Below are positions 8,543 through 18,521 of a stretch of 64,000 bases of DNA, piece by piece. A model generated the notes under the pieces. The model was given only the letters and a program-made list of their open reading frames with translations, made no database searches and was not told where the DNA came from. Each line of letters starts with the position of its first letter. Positions within the stretch are counted from its first letter, which is position 1. The stretch spans positions 1 to 64,000 of the forward strand of contig CALHYX010000081.1 in the NCBI GenBank assembly GCA_938041035.1. The letters are read 5' to 3'. The position numbers and the translations under genes were made by a program. This DNA comes from an uncultured Acidimicrobiales bacterium. Lineage in GTDB: Bacteria > Actinomycetota > Acidimicrobiia > Acidimicrobiales > SHLQ01.

Positions 8543-9843
8543 TCATTGTCGACACTGCACTGCGAGAGCGCGAGCGCGCCGGTGACCCGGTGCGCTTTGC
8601 GATGATCGGCGCCGGCTACATGGGTCGGGGCGTCGTCAACCAGGCCATCAACTCCGTGCCGGGCATGGACGTGGCCGCCATATCGAACCGCAACCTCGAC
8701 CAGGCCAAACGGGCCTACGACGAAGCCGGTGTCACCGACTATGTGGTCGCCGACACTGCCGAACAGGTCAGCCAGATCGTGGCCGACGGCGGACGGGCGA
8801 TCACCACCGACGCACTCGCGTTGACCCGCGCCGACGGCGTCGACGCGGTCGTCGACGTGACCGGCGCCATCGGCTTCGGCGCCGAGGTCACCCTCGACGC
8901 GATCGCGGCCGGCAAGCACATCATCACCATGAACGCCGAACTCGACGCCACCGTGGGGCCGATTCTCGCGCACCGCGCTCGCGAGGCCGGCGTAATCCTC
9001 ACCCTGGCCGACGGCGATCAACCCGGCGTGCAGATGAACCTGTACCGCCAGGTCACCAGCCTGGGAATGGAGCCGCTGGTGTGCGGAAACATCAAGGGCC
9101 TGCAGGATCCCTACCGGAACCCCACCACGCAGGCCGCGTACGCCGAGCAGTGGAACCAGAAGCCCGAGATGGTGACGTCGTTCGCCGACGGCACCAAGAT
9201 CAGCTTCGAGCAGGCGATCATCGCCAACGCCACCGGCATGACCGTGGCCAAGCGCGGCATGCACGGCCACCCCTACGAAGGCCACATCGACGACGCGGTC
9301 GGGCTCTACGACATCGACGAACTGCGCGAACTCGGCGGCATCGTCGACTACGTGGTCGGCTTCGGGATCAAGCCCGGGCCCGGCGTGTACGTGTTCGCCG
9401 CCAACGACGACCCGAAGCAGCAGGAGTACCTGCGCCTCTACAAGCTGGGCGACGGTCCCCTGTACTCGTTCTACACGCCCTACCACCTCTGTCATTTCGA
9501 GGTGCCGCTCTCCGTGGCCCGCGTCGTTTTGTTCGGCGACGTCGTCATGGCCGCGCCGGGTGCGCCCACCGTGGAAGTGATCACCCTGGCCAAGACCGAT
9601 CTCGCCGCCGGCACCACGATCGATGGTCTGGGCGGGTATCACACCTACGGCGAATGCGAGCGGGCGGCTATCACCGCCGCCGCCGACCTGTTACCGATCG
9701 GCGTTGCCCAGGGGTGCACGCTGGTCCGCGATGTAGCCAAGGACCAGGCGCTCACGTACGCCGACGTCGACGTGCCCCCGGGGCGGCTCATCGATGAGCT
9801 GCGCGCCGAGCAACGGGCCCACTTCGCCACCACCGGCTCCTGA
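8539..9843 (+). CDS. NAD(P)-dependent oxidoreductase with C-terminal SAF domain (COG4091-like)
   Basis: A 434-residue protein with a Rossmann start FAMIGAGYMGRGVVNQ (20-35) and a homoserine-dehydrogenase-like core (DVTGAIGFGAEVTLDAI, HIITMNAELDATVG). The C-terminal SAF-like region includes VPLSVARVVLFGDVVMA and ends with LTYADVDVP. I recognise the architecture as the 'predicted homoserine dehydrogenase with SAF domain' group, which is unlikely to be true homoserine dehydrogenase when found in sugar clusters. It is translationally coupled (ATGA) to the RmlC-like epimerase, so an NAD(P)H-dependent step on the same nucleotide sugar is the simplest reading. The substrate is unknown. Confidence 0.82.
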   Translation: MIIVDTALRERERAGDPVRFAMIGAGYMGRGVVNQAINSVPGMDVAAISNRNLDQAKRAYDEAGVTDYVVADTAEQVSQIVADGGRAITTDALALTRADGVDAVVDVTGAIGFGAEVTLDAIAAGKHIITMNAELDATVGPILAHRAREAGVILTLADGDQPGVQMNLYRQVTSLGMEPLVCGNIKGLQDPYRNPTTQAAYAEQWNQKPEMVTSFADGTKISFEQAIIANATGMTVAKRGMHGHPYEGHIDDAVGLYDIDELRELGGIVDYVVGFGIKPGPGVYVFAANDDPKQQEYLRLYKLGDGPLYSFYTPYHLCHFEVPLSVARVVLFGDVVMAAPGAPTVEVITLAKTDLAAGTTIDGLGGYHTYGECERAAITAAADLLPIGVAQGCTLVRDVAKDQALTYADVDVPPGRLIDELRAEQRAHFATTGS

Positions 9844-9876
9844 CGGCGCCGAACCCGCCCCCTGCGCCGAGTGGCG

Positions 9877-11871
<1,995 letters not shown>

Positions 11872-11878
11872 GGCGCTG

Positions 11879-11884
11879 AGCGTA
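11879..11884 (-). promoter_or_regulatory. -10-like hexamer TACGCT for leaderless ABC-F gene
   Basis: On the minus strand TACGCT ends 7 bases before the GTG at 11871. No ribosome binding site is visible, so a leaderless message is likely. Confidence 0.45.
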
Positions 11885-12113
11885 TCGGCATCGGCGGACC
11901 GGGCGATGGGGCCCGCCGTCGGCCCGCCGGGTCACCCCCGCGGCCCCAGGGCCCTGGCGGGCGTCGAAAAATCGCCCGGCCGGGTGCCGGGACCGGTCGG
12001 GATCGGCCGCTAGCCTGAGCGGTGGCGCGAGCGCCGGGGCGGCGGCGGACTCGCCGACCGTTCCCGAGCACGACCCTGTGAACCCCAGCGAACCCTGTGA
12101 TTTGGAGACCCGC

Positions 12114-13358
12114 GTGGCTTGGACCACCGAACGAGACAACACCGTTTTTGATCTGATCGACCGCGAACAGGAGCGCCAGAACACCGGCCTGCAGCTGATT
12201 GCCTCGGAGAACTTCACCTCCCCGGCAGTGATGGAAGCGACCGGATCGGTGCTGACCAACAAGTACAGCGAGGGCTATCCGGGGAAGCGCTACTACGGCG
12301 GTAACGCCGTCGTCGACGACATCGAGGAAATCGCCCGGGACCGGGTGAAGGCGCTGTTCGGCGCCGAACACGCAAACGTGCAGCCCCACTCGGGGGCGAA
12401 CGCCAACATGGCGGTCTATCTCGGACTGCTCGAGCCGGGCGACACCGTGCTCGGCATGAGCCTCGACCACGGTGGGCACCTGACCCACGGCAGCCCCGTG
12501 AACTTCAGCGGCGTCATCTACAACTTCGTGGGCTACGGACTGACCAAGAGCGATGAGCGCATCGACCTCGACCAGATGCGAGAGCTCGCCCACCAACACC
12601 AGCCCAAGATGATCGTGGCCGGCGCCACCGCCTACCCGCGCACGATCGAACCGGCGCCGATCAAGGAGATTGCCGATGAGGTCGGGGCGTTGTTCTTGTT
12701 CGATGCCGCCCACATCGCCGGGTTGATCGCCGGCGGGTCCCACCCGAACCCGATGCCGCACGTCGACGTGATGACTTTCACCACCCACAAGACGCTGCGC
12801 GGTCCGCGCGGCGGGTGCATCCTCACCACGGCGGCGCATGCCGCGGCCATCGACAAGGCGATCTTTCCGGGGCTGCAGGGCGGCCCGCTCGAGCACGTCA
12901 TCGCCGGCAAGGCCGTCGCCTTCGGCGAGGCGCAACGGCCGGAGTTCTCCCACTACGCGGCCCAGATCGTGGCCAATGCCCGAGCCCTCTCCGAGGCGCT
13001 GGCGGGGGAGGGGTTCCGCCTCGTCTCCGGCGGCAGCGACAACCACCTGCTGCTCGTCGACCTGCGGTCCTTCGACGCCGAGCTCACGGGCAAGCAGGCC
13101 CAGGCCGTGCTCGACGAAGCGGGCATCACCCTGAACAAGAACACGGTGCCCGACGATCCCCGATCTCCGTTTGTCACCAGCGGCATCCGCATCGGCACGC
13201 CGTCGGTCACCACCCAGGGCATGACGGTGGCCGAAATGCCGGCCATCGCGTCGTTTATCGCTCGCACGCTGCGCGAGCGCGACGATCCCGACGCCGTCGC
13301 TGCGGTGCGGGCCGACGTCGCCGAGCTCTGCGCCCGGTTCACCCCGTACGGCGGCTGA
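12114..13358 (+). CDS. glyA: Serine hydroxymethyltransferase
   Basis: PLP enzyme that converts serine and tetrahydrofolate to glycine and methylene-tetrahydrofolate. Family blocks are complete: LIASENFTSPAVMEA, NKYSEGYPGKRYYGG, QPHSGANANMAVY, FDAAHIAGLIAGG and the PLP-lysine K226 in FTTHKTLRGPRGG. The GTG at 12114 is chosen because a GGAG site lies 7 bases upstream and the resulting 414 residues match the family; a GTG at 12078 would add 12 unconserved residues. The 242 bases before it, shared with the divergent ABC-F gene, contain a TAGCCT hexamer (12011-12016) that may be its promoter. Confidence 0.96.
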   Translation: MAWTTERDNTVFDLIDREQERQNTGLQLIASENFTSPAVMEATGSVLTNKYSEGYPGKRYYGGNAVVDDIEEIARDRVKALFGAEHANVQPHSGANANMAVYLGLLEPGDTVLGMSLDHGGHLTHGSPVNFSGVIYNFVGYGLTKSDERIDLDQMRELAHQHQPKMIVAGATAYPRTIEPAPIKEIADEVGALFLFDAAHIAGLIAGGSHPNPMPHVDVMTFTTHKTLRGPRGGCILTTAAHAAAIDKAIFPGLQGGPLEHVIAGKAVAFGEAQRPEFSHYAAQIVANARALSEALAGEGFRLVSGGSDNHLLLVDLRSFDAELTGKQAQAVLDEAGITLNKNTVPDDPRSPFVTSGIRIGTPSVTTQGMTVAEMPAIASFIARTLRERDDPDAVAAVRADVAELCARFTPYGG

Positions 13359-13367
13359 TCACCAGCC

Positions 13368-14561
13368 ATGGCCCCCGGGATCACCTCCTACGCCATCGTG
13401 TTCGCCATCGCCGGCCTGGTGACGGTGGCCACGACGCCGTTGGTGCGCCTGTGGGCGGTGCGCAAGGGGGCGCTCGTCCCGCCCGACGATCGCAAGGTGC
13501 ACACCTCGCCGACGCCGAACGTCGGCGGAATCGCGATGTTCGCCGGTTTCCTCGCCGCGATGGTGACCGCCTGGTCGCTCGGCGACTTCGGCGAGGTGTT
13601 CGCCGGCGGGACCGAAGTCGTCGGCATCGTGGCGGCGGCGCTCGTGATCTTCGCGGTCGGCCTCTTCGATGATCTGCGGGAGATATCGGCGCCGGCCAAG
13701 ACCGCCGGCATGGTGTTGGCGGGCAGCATCTTGTCGCTCGCCGGCGTCAGCCTGCTCGTGTTCCGGGTGCCGTTCTTCGATCTCTTCTTGTTGTCGCCGG
13801 ACTGGTCCGCCCTGTTGTCGGTGCTCTGGGTGCTCGGCATGGCCAACGCGGTCAATCTGATCGACGGTCTCGACGGGCTGGCGGCCGGGATCATCGCCAT
13901 CGCGGCCGGCACGTTCTTCTTGTACGCACTGCGGCTGAGCGACGCCGAACTCCTGCTGCCCGGCAACCCCGGCGCGTTGATCGCGGTGATCGTGCTCGGG
14001 ATCTGCGTGGGTTTCCTGCCGCACAATTTTCATCCTGCCCGGATCTTCATGGGCGACGGCGGGGCCCTGTTGCTGGGGTTGTTGATGGCCGCCTCCACCA
14101 TGTCGGTCGGGGGCCGCACGAGCGAGCCCTTCTCCGGGCAGGCGTTCTTCTTCTTCGCCCCGGTCTTCATCCCGTTGTTCATCCTGGGCGTCCCGATCCT
14201 CGACACCTTGTTCGCCATCGTCCGCCGCGCGTCGCGCGGCCGAAGCATGGCCGAGGCCGACAAGGAGCACCTGCATCACCGCCTGATGCGGCTGGGCCAC
14301 GGTCAGCGGCGAAGCGTGCTGATCATGTGGACCTGGACCCTGCTGCTCAGCGGGTTTGTGTTGTACCCGACCTACACCGGCAAGGGCGACGCCATCGTGC
14401 CACTCGGGGTCGGGGCCCTCGGCCTGGTGCTCTACACGGTGTTCCACCCCGGACTGAAGGGCGGGTCGTGGTCCGAGCTTTTCCGTCGTACCAAGTCCGG
14501 CGAAACCGCCGAAGCCGCCCGGGCCGCCAACCGGCGCCCCGAACGCCAGCAACCGCGCTGA
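13368..14561 (+). CDS. Undecaprenyl/decaprenyl-phosphate GlcNAc-1-phosphate transferase (WecA/TagO type)
   Basis: A 397-residue polytopic membrane enzyme of the MraY/WecA family, which loads a HexNAc-1-phosphate onto a polyprenyl phosphate to start a cell-surface glycan. Seen are DDRKVHTSPTPNVGGIAMF near 40-58, the acidic LFDDLRE loop, NAVNLIDGLDGLAAG, FMGDGGALLLG and the HLHHRLM histidine motif, all characteristic of the WecA branch. About ten hydrophobic segments are visible. It starts 9 bases after glyA. The nearby polysaccharide genes make it a good candidate initiator for that glycan, but WecA-type enzymes in actinobacteria also start arabinogalactan-like or teichoic polymers. Confidence 0.9.
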   Translation: MAPGITSYAIVFAIAGLVTVATTPLVRLWAVRKGALVPPDDRKVHTSPTPNVGGIAMFAGFLAAMVTAWSLGDFGEVFAGGTEVVGIVAAALVIFAVGLFDDLREISAPAKTAGMVLAGSILSLAGVSLLVFRVPFFDLFLLSPDWSALLSVLWVLGMANAVNLIDGLDGLAAGIIAIAAGTFFLYALRLSDAELLLPGNPGALIAVIVLGICVGFLPHNFHPARIFMGDGGALLLGLLMAASTMSVGGRTSEPFSGQAFFFFAPVFIPLFILGVPILDTLFAIVRRASRGRSMAEADKEHLHHRLMRLGHGQRRSVLIMWTWTLLLSGFVLYPTYTGKGDAIVPLGVGALGLVLYTVFHPGLKGGSWSELFRRTKSGETAEAARAANRRPERQQPR

Positions 14562-14616
14562 TCCGCCGTGGGGCCCGCCGCAGGTTCGCCGGGAATATGC
14601 CACCAGCGGTCTCACC

Positions 14617-14630
14617 TAGTGTGCTAGTTT
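14617..14630 (+). promoter_or_regulatory. Paired -10-like hexamers before the CgeB-like glycosyltransferase
   Basis: TAGTGT (14617-14622) and TAGTTT (14625-14630) lie 26-39 bases upstream of the ATG at 14656. Either could be a -10 element of the TAnnnT type. No -35 box is convincing. Confidence 0.3.
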
Positions 14631-14655
14631 CAACCACCAAGCGTGGCAGGACTTC

Positions 14656-15921
14656 ATGTCGGAGGAGTTTCTGCCGAATGGTGGACGTGGCGAGAGCGAC
14701 CGTAGACATGCACTTTTTCCAACACCCCGACCGCACCCCCATGAGCCCGCGGACGGTGAGTCGCGGATGGTAGGTAGTGGAGAGGTGAGTAGCGCAGGAG
14801 TGAATCTCGGAGCGGCGAGTCTGGTGCCCGAGGATGGCCCCAGCGTGCTGTTGGCGTCGCAGCGACTGCTGCGGCCCAAGGTTTCGCGCTGCGTCGCCTA
14901 TGAGTTCGAGCGCCTGATCGCCAGCATGAGCCGCGTCGACTGGGCGGTGCTGCGCCACGGCGTGCTGGGCCACTTTCCCGAGGTCGCCGTCAACCGCCTC
15001 AACAAGCGCTTCACCGCCGCCGCCGGCCTCAAACCGGTGATGCCGACGATCGAGCCGGCGGGGAGCTACGACCTGATGTGTGCGGTCGTACAGATCCCGT
15101 CTGACATCGTGGCGCTCAACGCCATCAAGGATTGGCGCGAACGGTGTGACAAGGCGGTCCTGTTCGTCGAGGAGATGTGGGCATCAGAGCTCGACAAGTG
15201 GAAGGGCCACATCGAGCAGATGAACCGGTTCGACCACGTGTTCGTAGCGGCGTGGGGAACCGTCGAAGCGTTGGCCGAACGGGTCGACGTGCCGGTGTCG
15301 TACCTGCCCTACGGCGTCGACAGTCTGGAATTCGCCCCTGCCGACGTCTCGGCGCAGCGGTTCATCGACGTGTGCAACATCGGCCGCCGGTCCGAGGTCA
15401 CCCACCGGGCGTTGCTCGAGTGGGCCAACCACACCGACCGGTTCTACTACTACGACTCGTTTTCGCCGGGCGACTTCTACGGCGTCGAGGAACATCGGGC
15501 CCAGCTCGCCCGGCTGATGCGGGCCAGCAACGTCGCCATCACCAACCGCGGCATCGGCGCCCGCGCCCACGAGACCGGTGGCCAGGAAGAGCTTGGGTTC
15601 CGATTCTTCGAAGCGGCCGCCGCCGGGGCCCTGATGGTCGGCTCGCCGCCGGAAACGCCGGTGGTCGCCAAACTGTTCGACTGGGAGGACGCCATCATCC
15701 CGGTGGCGTTCGACGCGCCCATGATCGCCGACCTCATCGAAGAGCTCGATGCCCAACCCGATCGGGTGCTCGCCGCTCGCCGCCGCAACGTGAGCAACGC
15801 CCTGTTGCGCCACGACCATGTGCATCGCTGGGAAGCCATGCTCGAGGCCGTGGACATCGAACCGGGGGCGGCCGCCGACGCGCGCAAAGCCACCCTGGTC
15901 GAGATCGCCGACGCCCTGTAA
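14656..15921 (+). CDS. Glycosyltransferase, CgeB/Glyco_trans_1_2-like
   Basis: A protein of up to 421 residues, resembling GT-B glycosyltransferases of the CgeB-like group. The second Rossmann half includes DVCNIGRRSEVTHRALLEW, the ANVAITNRG-like region and the family's C-terminal block GFRFFEAAAAGALMVGSPPE, where the Glu contacts the nucleotide sugar. The N-terminal 45-60 residues are low complexity and the true start is uncertain: ATG 14656 has an AGGA 4 bases away, while ATG 14767 and GTG 14785 are in frame and closer to the conserved part. It is the first gene of the 14.6-28.3 kb surface-polysaccharide region. The sugar is not predictable. Confidence 0.8.
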   Translation: MSEEFLPNGGRGESDRRHALFPTPRPHPHEPADGESRMVGSGEVSSAGVNLGAASLVPEDGPSVLLASQRLLRPKVSRCVAYEFERLIASMSRVDWAVLRHGVLGHFPEVAVNRLNKRFTAAAGLKPVMPTIEPAGSYDLMCAVVQIPSDIVALNAIKDWRERCDKAVLFVEEMWASELDKWKGHIEQMNRFDHVFVAAWGTVEALAERVDVPVSYLPYGVDSLEFAPADVSAQRFIDVCNIGRRSEVTHRALLEWANHTDRFYYYDSFSPGDFYGVEEHRAQLARLMRASNVAITNRGIGARAHETGGQEELGFRFFEAAAAGALMVGSPPETPVVAKLFDWEDAIIPVAFDAPMIADLIEELDAQPDRVLAARRRNVSNALLRHDHVHRWEAMLEAVDIEPGAAADARKATLVEIADAL

Positions 15922-15948
15922 CGAGCGTTCTTCGCGCGCGATCGCCCG

Positions 15949-17325
15949 CTACGAGCGGGTGCGTTCGTCGGTTTTGGCGAGGGCGGGTTCGGCGCCGCGG
16001 CGTTCGCGTTCGAGGCGCCACAGGCAGCTGCCGGCGCCGAGGACGACCGCCAGGAACCCGGTGTGGATCGGGAAGGCAAAGCTGTCGAACGTGACGGTGG
16101 TGACCGCCGATACCATCACCACGGCGGCGATGGCCTGGGCGAGATGCTTGGTGAGCGGGTCGTTGCTGCGATGGCGGACGTCGCGGGGGAGGGCGTAGCC
16201 GATGACCCACATGGCGACCGTCGCGATCAGGCCGAGGTAGCCGGTCTGCACCAGCGTCCCCAGGATCTCGTTGTCGAGCGTGAAGTAGATGTCGACCAGC
16301 CAGGTTCCTGCGCCGCGGCCGAGCCACGGCCGCTCCTGCACGAGGGCGAAGACGATTTCGTAGTCGTCGGTACGGGCGGTGATGCTGGTGTCCTTGCCCT
16401 GGGCCCCCCGGGTGAACAGACCGCGGATGGTGCCGATGATGCCCGGCACGGCGGCGAACAGAACGCAGACGCCGAGCGCAGAGACCCACAGCGCGTTGAT
16501 ACGGGTGCGTTGCTCCCACACCATGGCCAGGGTCAACATGCCGACGGCGAACGCCAGCACGCCGGCGCGCGAAACCGAGAACGGAACACCGGTGGCGATG
16601 AGGCCGACGAGGATCCACCGCCATTGCTTTTCTTCACGGCTGGTGGCGTGCATCGCGTAGTGGATGGCGAGCGGCAACATCATGCCGGTGACCACGGCGA
16701 ACTCGATGGCGTGGTTGGCCGTGCCGGCGACCCGGTTGAACACGAAGCGGGACTGGATGGCGTACTGATCGTTGTTGAAGCTGAGCCCGGGTAGCTGGAG
16801 GAACCGGGTGAGGTCGAAGCTGAGATTGAACTGGAGGAACGCCACCGAGGCGATGAACCCGCCGGCGTAGGTGACCCGCTTCAGCAGGTCGTCGAGCCGG
16901 GCGCGGGTCAAGATGCCGTCGGAGGCCACCAGGGCGATGCCCATGATGCTGAGGGTGCCGAGCAGGTACCGGTCGCCGCCGAGCGCTTCGCCGGGGGCCA
17001 GGTCGCGCTGCAGGCCCCACACCAGCGACGCCATGATGATGACGAGTCGAACGAACAGGACGAAGCGCAGGGGCGAGGCGCCGCGTCGGTGGGCGCCGGG
17101 CAGGAGTCCGTAGAGGAACCACCAGCCGAGGCCGACGATGCCGAAGAGGTCGGCGGGGCGACCGGCGGCGCCGAGGGCGGGGATGGTCAGGCGGGCCGGC
17201 AGGCAAAAGGCCAGCACCAGATACACCGTCACAAAGGAGACGGCGTCGGGGCGCCAGGCGAGAAGCCCCGAGGAGAGGCGCTGGCTCCGCTTGGAGTCAA
17301 CAGCCGGGATGGTGGACGCAGCCAT
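15949..17325 (-). CDS. O-antigen ligase/polymerase-like membrane protein (Wzy_C/WaaL type)
   Basis: A 458-residue polytopic protein with about 11-12 hydrophobic segments. A large extracytoplasmic loop in the C-terminal half carries TRGAQGKDTSITARTDDYEIVF followed by RPWLGRGAGTWL, the pattern of the O-antigen ligase/Wzy_C family. These proteins polymerise lipid-linked repeat units or transfer finished chains to an acceptor outside the membrane. The C-terminus is short and charged. It starts 26 bases after the stop of the Wzz-like gene on the same strand, so polymerase and chain-length partner are probably co-expressed. Confidence 0.82.
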   Translation of the reverse strand: MAASTIPAVDSKRSQRLSSGLLAWRPDAVSFVTVYLVLAFCLPARLTIPALGAAGRPADLFGIVGLGWWFLYGLLPGAHRRGASPLRFVLFVRLVIIMASLVWGLQRDLAPGEALGGDRYLLGTLSIMGIALVASDGILTRARLDDLLKRVTYAGGFIASVAFLQFNLSFDLTRFLQLPGLSFNNDQYAIQSRFVFNRVAGTANHAIEFAVVTGMMLPLAIHYAMHATSREEKQWRWILVGLIATGVPFSVSRAGVLAFAVGMLTLAMVWEQRTRINALWVSALGVCVLFAAVPGIIGTIRGLFTRGAQGKDTSITARTDDYEIVFALVQERPWLGRGAGTWLVDIYFTLDNEILGTLVQTGYLGLIATVAMWVIGYALPRDVRHRSNDPLTKHLAQAIAAVVMVSAVTTVTFDSFAFPIHTGFLAVVLGAGSCLWRLERERRGAEPALAKTDERTRS

Positions 17326-17351
17326 GGCGGGCGAGGTCGCGGCGCGAACGC

Positions 17352-18182
17352 TCAGCGGCCCCAGCGGTTGGTTTCGCCACCGCTCGCCCGGCGGGGAGCG
17401 GGACCGCTGCTGTCGGCGGCGACAAAGCCGTCGTCGTAGGACTCGGGCTCGGGTGCGGGGCGGGCGGCCTCGACCGGTGCGGGCTGGGGCGGATCCGGGA
17501 CGGCGGCGAGCCGTCCGCCATCGGGATCGCCGGCCTCGTCGTCGTACTCGAAGTCATCGTCGGCCACCTCGCCGGTGCCGCGGCGACGGGCGAGGAGGGT
17601 GGCGAGGGCGTCGAACACGTGGACGAGCACGGCGACCATGATGAGGCCGGCGACGGCGATCGTGATCTGGGTGCGCACGGCGCCCGAGTCGCTCTGGTCG
17701 GCCTCGCGCGGTATGTCGAGCGGCGTCGCGGTGTACTTGAGTTCGCTGTCGCCCTGGAGCTGGTCGACCTGGGACTGGATCAGCGCGACCGCCCCCTGGA
17801 CCGTGTCGAGCACGAGCTGTTCGTCGACGTCCTCGGCGGTGATCGAGATGCGGGGCGGATCGTTGTCGGTGACGACGTAGTCGCCGAGCAGGCCCTGATT
17901 GCTCATGAGCCGTCGGGTGCTGGTGGAGTTCATGAACACGCCGGCGTCCTGGCTGATGTCGAGCACGGCCCGGTCGGCGCAGAAGGCGTTGGTGTCCTGG
18001 AGCTCGCCGGTCTGGGGGTCGCGGGTCTGGTCCGGGCACAGCACCCGGGCCACGGCCGTGGCGGTGAAGGTCGGTTCGAGCGAATCGGCGACCCGCATGG
18101 CGCCAAACACCACGAGGCCCAGCAGCGGCAACGTGATGTACCAGCGCTTGATCAGTACTCCGAGAGTTACCCAGAGATCCAC
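17352..18182 (-). CDS. Wzz-like polysaccharide co-polymerase/chain-length protein without kinase domain
   Basis: A protein of about 276 residues with a topology like Wzz/capsular regulators. An N-terminal membrane segment (LIKRWYITLPLLGLVVFGAM) follows a short cytoplasmic start, then comes a roughly 120-residue periplasmic part, a second membrane segment (TQITIAVAGLIMVAVLVHVF) and an acidic, Pro-rich cytoplasmic tail. There is no Walker A motif, so it lacks the tyrosine-kinase domain of Wzc-type proteins. The GTG at 18182 is preferred, because AAAGGA lies about 10 bases upstream and the sequence then opens with VDLWVTLGVLIKRW; an ATG at 18251 would add 23 residues. It precedes the Wzy-like gene. 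Confidence 0.72.
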   Translation of the reverse strand: MDLWVTLGVLIKRWYITLPLLGLVVFGAMRVADSLEPTFTATAVARVLCPDQTRDPQTGELQDTNAFCADRAVLDISQDAGVFMNSTSTRRLMSNQGLLGDYVVTDNDPPRISITAEDVDEQLVLDTVQGAVALIQSQVDQLQGDSELKYTATPLDIPREADQSDSGAVRTQITIAVAGLIMVAVLVHVFDALATLLARRRGTGEVADDDFEYDDEAGDPDGGRLAAVPDPPQPAPVEAARPAPEPESYDDGFVAADSSGPAPRRASGGETNRWGR

Positions 18183-18521
18183 GGCGGAAGTCCTTTTGTC
18201 GGCATTCGGGCGCCCGGGGGGAACGCCTTCGAAACAGTCGCGCCACCGCATCGGGCCCGCGAGCGCGAAACAGATCCAGAGGCGTATGACAAGAGCCTAA
18301 CGCGATAGGTGGTCAACGTCAGTGGGCAATCCGCACCAATTGGGAAAAAAGATGTGATTTTCTGGTGTGCGGCCGCCGCGCCGCCCGTCGCGAATTCAAC
18401 CACTCAGCGTGAGATCAACTGGCGGGCCGCCCTACTCCCTTGGCCGCGTACGTGTCGGCGTTCGCTATCGCGGAGGTGTCGCGATGGTCCTGCCGCCGTG
18501 CCATAGGCTCGACCCCAGCCC
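18183..18521. other. Divergent intergenic region, no gene (339 bases)
   Basis: This stretch separates the minus-strand Wzz-like gene from the plus-strand flippase. It holds an A/T-rich island around 18336-18370, including the palindrome CCAATTGG (18336-18343) followed by six A residues, which could be an operator. On the minus strand TAGGCT (18294-18299) is a possible -10 for the Wzz-Wzy pair. On the plus strand TAGGCT (18504-18509) lies 12 bases before the flippase ATG. I see no credible coding frame or RNA gene in it. Confidence 0.5.

Noticed and set aside
8299..9642. 447-residue minus-strand frame opposite the COG4091-type gene
   Set aside because: Antisense shadow. The tail of repeats it appears to share (AGSITAGS) is just the 15-bp repeat read backwards.
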